DNA from: Dysidea avara | Taxonomy: Eukaryota; Porifera; Demospongiae; Dictyoceratida; Dysideidae | DNA: 64,000 bases | Reading direction: 5' to 3' | Assembly (NCBI RefSeq): GCF_963678975.1 | Contig: NC_089285.1 | Location: forward strand, 3,880,531-3,944,530 | Shown: in pieces, positions 58,335-64,000 of the stretch | How positions within the stretch are numbered: position 1 is the first letter of the stretch | Layout of the letters: each line of letters begins with the position of its first letter | Notes under the pieces: model-generated | What the model saw: the letters and a program-made list of their open reading frames with translations, nothing else | Database searches by the model: none | What the model was told of the DNA's origin: nothing | Position numbers and translations under genes: made by a program

Positions 58335-59048
58335 TGTTGTGATATAGGAAGTTGGTCACATATCATTCGGAAGTGTTGTGGTACATGGAAACTTGCAAAC
58401 TACACAAGGCAAACATTGTATTTATGTAAGCCAGGAGAAGTTTAGTTGCACTAGGGTGACTGTTTGCATTTTGATATAAAATTAAAAAATATGCATATTT
58501 CAGCTACTTTTAATTAATATCAACAATTACAGTGAAATGATGGTTGTAGGTTCACTCAAGCCCACCAGAGAGTCAAGACAACCTTAGAACAGGCTAGATT
58601 GATTTTAGACATGTTTTAAGATGCAGAGTTTAAAAACTGATACCCACAAGGACATCAAACATGTTAGAGGTAAACTAAATACCTACTGTAATTAATGTCC
58701 ACTTTGGGATCAAAAAAATTCGTGCAAATATAGATCAGGCAGCATAGCTAATACACCTATCAATATTATTGAGCCAGCCACACTCCCTTCTTTTCAGGTA
58801 AATGTGGGGTAATAGCAGGTGCTTTGATCCAGTTTGAACCTAAAATTTCTCTCACTGGTAGGGCATTTGACTACTACAAATTTATTTCGATGCTGGACAC
58901 TGTAAAGCTGAATAATAATAATATTAACTGGTTGCCTTCTGTAAGGAAACCTGTTTTCAAAAGTATCTTGAAATTATTGAGAATTAAAGTCAAATCCCCA
59001 CTACCCGTAAGTGGCAGTATTGACAGGTATATTAGCACAGTCTAAGCC
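58335..59048. other. No gene seen
   Basis: A plus-strand frame of 73 codons (58824-59045) after a TTTTCAG-like tract has no recognisable family. No repeat partner found. Confidence 0.35.
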
Positions 59049-59057
59049 CTGGTAACT

Positions 59058-59413
59058 TAGAGGGGGGGGGAGGGGGGGTAGGACAAGGCCACATCCACAC
59101 ATAATAAAATCGGGCTCAACAGGGCTCGATGCATATTTCAGTTCTACTTACAGTAGCTTGTTGTTTGCAATGGTGTGATTTACAGTCAGAAAAACACAGC
59201 CGTTACAGAGTAATTAGACACACAGTGATGGTGATTAGTGGTGGTCATGACTTTCACGTCAACAGAAGCAGTACCATGATCATAATACAATAGTTGTTGT
59301 ATGATTTGTTACTTTCAACAGTTGGTATTACTATGTAAAAACTAAATTAAAATATTTTTGTTAGCCTTTCGTTTAGCACTTCATAGTGCACGTGGTCCTG
59401 TCCTACCCCCCCG
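59058..59413. mobile_element. 356-bp MITE with 9-bp target duplication
   Basis: CTGGTAACT occurs on both sides (59049-59057 and 59414-59422). The ends are G-rich at the left (GGGGGGGTAGGACAAGGCCAC) and the inverse at the right (GTGGTCCTGTCCTACCCCCC). A 9-bp duplication fits MULE-type insertion. No coding capacity. Confidence 0.85.
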
Positions 59414-59422
59414 CTGGTAACT

Positions 59423-60245
59423 GGAGCACAATTGATCTGCATTCATGTTTAACCATACATTTATGCACCTGTCATTCATAACCCCCAGTATGGGATATGT
59501 AGGGGAGATCTTTGCCCACAAAATATCCTCTAGTCTTGTGCCCAGACCACAATTGTCTAGTTGCCACGCAATAGAAACACTTGACTGGGTTACACAAAGC
59601 CATATAACATTACTATGACATCACATGTTACATAATCAAGGCCCATGTCCTACTCCATTGGGGATAGGCGGTTTCTGCTTAAGCTGCAAGTGGTAATGTG
59701 AATACCATCAAAAACTATTGTCCACAGGAAATGATAAAAACATGAGATTTAGTCACATGAAATATATAGAATACATTAAACACATTCTTGATTCTAATGG
59801 TGACTAATTTGGTCAGTTATAATCAAATTTTTTCTATTGTGTGTCACCAGACCAACATGGTCTGGGGAGGAGAATAAGTATCCCCAGGTAAATTTTTCAT
59901 TTTGAACCAAATGTTTCATTTCAGTTTACAGATGATGGTAGAATTCCAACAGGGGTCTAATATAGTGGGTTAAGGAATTGTCAAATTCCCATCCTGGGGG
60001 TATGGGGTTAACATTGATAGGTGCATTATAAACCCCAGGTTCATAGATTTAAATCTATCTGGTTTGACATAGGGAGTAGGGACCAGTCTATTTTGCTTTT
60101 TTTTCTACCTATTTTTCTTTCCAGCAATTCTTTTATTTTTCACCTATTATGCTCCATATTTTGCTCAAGAATTATAATTTTGCTCAGCACTGATCTTTGT
60201 TAATTGAATAGTTCCTAGTGCAAAGCTACAGTTTCGCCTTAAAGT
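59423..60245. other. No gene seen
   Basis: No exon recognised; T-rich tracts at 60090-60180. Confidence 0.4.
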
Positions 60246-60431
60246 GACTGTTCTATTAGAGTATCTCGATCAGAAATTACTTCTAACATGTAAAGCAAGA
60301 AGCCAGCTAATATTGCTTAACATGTGCGACTGTTTTATTAGGGTATCTTGATTGTCACTTGTTCTTGTAACAATTAGCTATGCATTGTTGATATTTTAGC
60401 GTGTCTAACTGTTCTATTAGAGTATCTCGAT
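60246..60431 (+). repeat. Three copies of the 26-nt ACTGTTCTATTAGAGTATCTCG motif
   Basis: ACTGTTCTATTAGAGTATCT(CGATC) at 60247, a variant (ACTGTTTTATTAGGGTATCT) at 60329 and a third copy at 60408. Inverted copies lie at 38424 and 51020. Confidence 0.8.
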
Positions 60432-60765
60432 CTTTTGTGCAATTTTTATGTCAACTTCACAAAAATTGCACGTATTATGCCAGCATTTTGCTCTTTGCTT
60501 TTACCCAACCATTATGCCAAAAATTTTGCTGGCGAAATCGACGAGTCCCTAATAGGGAGCCACATTTCTGTTACAGTGATGTAAAAATTATGCCTCAACT
60601 CACTTAAATAGTCCACCTACAACAACAGAACCAAGTCCTGCAATACCAGTAATCAACACGACCATAGTCCTGATAATAAATTCAAACCCACAATCATAAG
60701 GTTAACTCTAACGCACCTGTACACCGGTGGCGCGTACTAGTCAGGTACCTCGTTGGGATGGTGAT

Positions 60766-61515
60766 GTTATGTTATGTTATGTTATTATCAATTTTGTCAA
60801 AAGACCGGGTTGTACAAAAGGGCAAGCCTGTAGGCGTACTTCCCACAAAAAGCACATACACACCAGAAATTACAAAAACAATGACATAAGCAAATACACC
60901 TGTAAAACAAAACTACTACAAGAACAAAAATAAATACTAACAAAACAAGAACATTAAGTATACAGAAGATTCAAAAAAGAAAACGACGGAGGGCTAAACG
61001 GAACAAGGGTGGCTGTTTAATTCGCAGGATGGTATGGGGTATGGTATTCCACAGAAATGGGCTGTTCACAAAGAAAGAGTAACGAAACGCATTGATAGAC
61101 AATGTCACAGGCCGGAGAGATAGAGGGTGACACCTTGTGGGAGCTTGGGACAACTGAAAATGTTCACTAAATGGTAAGGAATTCCTGTGGTAGAGACTAT
61201 CATGAATGCAACAAATAGTAAAGTAGTTGTGACGCTGTTGAATGGTAGGCCACTTTAATGCTTGGATGCATTCGTCAGAAGACTTACTCCAACAGTGAGA
61301 TGAAGGAATCCACCTACTATTGGAAGCCCAACGGGCAGCTCTACGCTGAACAGATTCCAGAGCATTGATGTTTTTAGCAGTATGAGGATGCCAAACTGGA
61401 CTGGCATATTCCATAACGGGGCGGACAATGCATTTGTAAGCAGTAGATTTAATGGATGAAGGAGCATTGAACAGGCAGTGGCGAAGAAAATTGAGTGCTT
61501 TAGTATCGTCATCAA
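60766..61515 (-). mobile_element. 5'-truncated LINE (non-LTR retrotransposon) with ATAAC tail
   Basis: The minus strand carries the end of a reverse transcriptase ORF. Near 61515-61400 one frame reads like the region after the catalytic core, then VRPVMEYASPVWHPHTAKNI and NALESVQRRAARWA, the usual C-terminal landmark of Jockey/CR1/L2-type elements. It ends with LWNTIPHTILR and RRFLF at 60971. The 3' UTR ends at 60766-60786 in four repeats of ATAAC (GTTAT on plus), a typical LINE tail. The element was truncated on insertion, as is usual. Confidence 0.88.
60971..61414 (-). pseudogene. LINE reverse-transcriptase C-terminal fragment
   Basis: 147 codons in one open frame: MEYASPVWHPHTAKNINALE, RRAARWASNSRW, SLYHRNSLPFSEHF, and SPFLWNTIP, all conserved positions of the region downstream of the RT domain in this LINE group. 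A stop follows at 60971. The upstream continuation in another frame shows a frameshift near 61415. Confidence 0.88.
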
Positions 61516-62222
61516 AACGTATCTATCTCAATTGCACAATCGAAGTTAATATCCTTTACTACAAAAAGGTACGGATGGTTCAATTGTAATAACGTGCAAG
61601 CGGCGTAATTTTTCCATACTGCGCTATTATTGTTCGGAGGCTTGGCGCAACTTAGCGCTAATGACTACGAGCAACGCTTGCAGGGCTACAATGCCACCAG
61701 CGATTGGCTATCGCTTCTGTGACAGTAGCCCGACTGTCACCGTCCACCGGTGGTAATAGCCTTTCGTGGCTCTAAGCGCCACCGGTATACAGGTGGCTAT
61801 AGAGCCGGCCTTATAAGAATTGTTCTTTCTTTGGTAGATCTTGCAATGTAGGGACACATGGTTGGACGCTCTTTCGCAAGTCACACTAGATAAGGGACCA
61901 GAAGTGCAACCGTTTTCTCTCTGTTAATGGTTAGTTTAACCTTCGAGGTAACAGTGTATTCGATGTGTTGTTTTGCTGGTAGGTCTCGAAAGTAGATTGA
62001 TGAGCCGGAGTGTCTGTTTACAGCTCAGATTTGCTCTACTGCAGCGTACCGCGTACGCAAGCCGGCGTCCCTTTCAAAATATGGTGTGATGTTTGTCTTT
62101 CTAGTATGTAATTTTTAGCCATACGATTTATTTGGTCTTGTGTAGCTGAACATTTTTTCCATCTTTAGACTGAGTTCTTCCAACCATCATTCAGAAAAGC
62201 GGTCTGGCCACATGAGACTTTA
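61516..62222. other. No gene seen
   Basis: Contains paired CACCGGTGG/CCACCGGTGG-type words near 61742 and 61780. No exon recognised. Confidence 0.4.
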
Positions 62223-63102
62223 TAGTCTTGCCAGCCAGACTGTATTTTTTTTCATGAATGTCATTCTACCCTCAGATATGATAAAATTATCATACAGTAG
62301 GGACCACAAAGGTGTGGGTGTGGCCCATGAAAAAACCACCCGAAAACCAGCCTCACTTTTCTCTGACGATGAAGCAGTATTGGTTAAGCGCAAACAAGCC
62401 TTCAGATCTGTAAAGCATTAATACAATACAATACAATACAGATCAACCCGAAACGCTTTCAGCAAGTTCCTATGAACTTTCTAAAAAAATTATAAAACGG
62501 GAAATTTTCTACTGACTGACTGATGCCTTCATACAAGCGTAACTGTATAACAGCTAAGGATACGGGCTTGATTTTTTCACTGTTCGACGTTGCTGTGGCC
62601 CGAAAGGTGCATTTTGGCATAACGTATTTTTCTACTTTGATTGCAGTGGTGCTTTTCGAACAGTTCTTGATTCATACTGCTATGTAACGGGTTGAACATA
62701 GCCAACAACGAAGTAATGGATACTTCACTTTTCAGAGGATAATTGATAGCTAGGCGGTGCTGTTTCTTTTGATGCATGGGCATAATTTTAGTTTATAAAG
62801 AAGTTAGCAAACAAGTACACAAAAATATTTAAATTTTCAACTAGAGTAGGGACCATAGTACATTGATAAAAAGTACTGAAACAAGCTGCAGGATATTAAA
62901 TCATAGTAAAACAAAGAAGTGTTATGTCTCTACTGTGCATATGATTGCTTTTTTTAAGATTGCTTTTTTTTTTCATTACATTGGTAGAGCTTTGTAAGGT
63001 TTGAGGCTAGCCAACTCAATTACCTGACCTCAAAAGCTCAGACTGCTGGCTATGTTACCAGACTGTCTTTTAGACCAAATGACAAGCCTGGCTGGCAAGA
63101 CT
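62223..63102. mobile_element. Possible DNA element with TAGTCTTGCCAGCCAG inverted ends
   Basis: TAGTCTTGCCAGCCAGACT at 62223 and, inverted, TAGTCTTGCCAGCCAGGCT ending at 63102. The interior contains an ATACA microsatellite (62422-62440), AT-rich text and no transposase. Target duplication unclear. Confidence 0.55.
62420..62441. repeat. ATACA microsatellite
   Basis: Four ATACA units, possibly the 3' tail of a short retroposon running 62200-62440 on the plus strand. Confidence 0.7.
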
Positions 63103-63149
63103 AATTTACCTGTTGATAGAAAAGTAACCCAAATGTTATTTGGGTTGTT

Positions 63150-64000
63150 TAATGTTGTTATATAGTTATACAACGGCCACGAGTGCACGTTGTATAACTG
63201 TTATGTACCACTCACCTAATAGGTGGGGAAAGTCTCACAAGACAGCTGTAACACTTATAAAGGCCAGGTTTCTAACATCAATTGTGAGTAACTAAGCCAT
63301 ACGTTGCGATGACGTCCCCCCTGCAGTACTGCAGCCACCTGAGATATTGAAAGCTAGTACGCTATGGGTTATATCACTAACCTGCATTCGCTGTTCGACT
63401 CTCATCATGTAGTTCTCAGCATGCCAGTGTACCATATAGACTAAGCACCAGACTAATCACCATAGTGATTCTCTCGAGCGAAAAAAAGCAGCTAAATAGA
63501 CGGTTTAAGTAAACTAAACCTAACTACTAAACGATACTAGTCTAATTCTTACTATTGACACTGGCTAAACTCGAATCTGGTGGCATGACAAAACTGGTTC
63601 CCACAATTGAACGTAAAGGTTAGTATTATTTAGAATATATTTGTTTTATTGAGTCATTGTCGAAGTGGACTACAGTTTAATCTGGGCTAAGATGGCACCA
63701 GACTAGTAAGGTGTATAAGTACGTTTATATATATGTAGACTAGAGTTGTGGCCACCCGCGTTGGCTTTTTCGATCGCCATTGGCTGCTTGTAAACATTAT
63801 ACGTATTGGTGACGTTATGGCCCACAATCGACCTTTACATGTCAGGCTATAAAAGAATTCGAGTGATCTGTGAAGCGTCTTTCCACCTATTAGGTGAGGT
63901 GTCGTAGTGGTCTTCGCCACCGGCACTTGTGCTATGCTGCACAAAACCGCAGCCAGTGCAATATCTGTATATTGCACTGCGGTCGGTGCATTATAACTTA
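63150..64000 (-). mobile_element. Foldback-like non-autonomous element, copy 2 (cut by window end)
   Basis: Inverted copy of 33975-35037: ATAGTTATACAACGGCCACGAGTGC at the start, then GTACCACTCACCTAATAGGTGG, the shared middle (GACAAAACTGG, ATAAAACAAATATATTC inverted), CACCTATTAGGTGAGG and GTGCAATATCTGTATATTGCAC. Compared with copy 1 the terminal hairpin is much shorter (about 35 instead of 115 nt). It continues past the window end. Confidence 0.88.

Noticed and set aside
1-64000. tRNA or rRNA genes
   Set aside because: No cloverleaf with conserved A and B boxes or rRNA core sequence was recognised by reading; a tRNAscan-SE or Infernal run would be decisive.

Overview
The window is animal nuclear DNA: AT-rich, with genes built of short exons split by small GT-AG introns (down to about 46 nt), and very dense in transposable elements and tandem repeats. 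A demosponge-like genome is my best guess, from the Roc-COR-death protein, the compact introns and the mix of MULE, Ty3/gypsy, DIRS-like and MITE elements. This is inference; no ribosomal or mitochondrial marker is present. I recognise no tRNA gene, CRISPR array or bacterial operon.

Layout. 1-12 kb: a minus-strand, multi-exon, MULE-type composite gene. Reading from 11.78 kb down to 1.12 kb it encodes a B-box zinc finger, a RecQ helicase core, the RecQ zinc/winged-helix region, a GCM/WRKY-like zinc module, a MULE DDE transposase and a Ulp1-like cysteine protease start. Most exon phases join correctly, but two in-frame stops suggest an inactive copy. Its introns hold four insertions: a Tc1/IS630-like element with TIRs and TA duplications, a TTAA-flanked MITE, an 18-bp-TIR MITE and a 178-bp MITE. 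12.3-23.1 kb: a satellite of eleven ~975-bp monomers, including a three-monomer block that was duplicated as a unit. 23.6-32 kb: remains of a DIRS-like gag interrupted by a complete but dead Ty3/gypsy element (165-bp LTRs). 33-37 kb: diverged satellite monomers with a ~1.06-kb foldback element inserted; an inverted second copy closes the window at 63.15-64 kb. 37.6-40.4 kb: a dispersed repeat and a ~31-bp minisatellite. 40.7-41.3 kb: a second gypsy fragment.

41.9-47.2 kb, plus strand, holds the best candidate for a working host gene: a Roc GTPase-COR protein with a C-terminal death domain, probably a death or innate immune signalling protein. 47.2-50 kb is repeats. 50.2-53.4 kb is a second MULE-related relic (FAR1/ZSWIM-like), broken by frameshifts, by a hAT MITE whose removal rejoins the reading frame, and by a 129-bp tandem array in which each unit looks like an exon plus a mini-intron. 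53.6-54.3 kb is a foldback element. 55.85 kb has a CXXC zinc-finger remnant and 57.05 kb an intact OTU protease exon. 58-64 kb holds repeats, a MITE with 9-bp duplications, a 5'-truncated LINE and the second foldback copy.

The main candidate for something undescribed is the B-box/RecQ/MULE/Ulp1 composite. MULEs carrying Ulp1 are known from plants; I do not recall a described family that also carries a RecQ helicase and a B-box in one reading unit.
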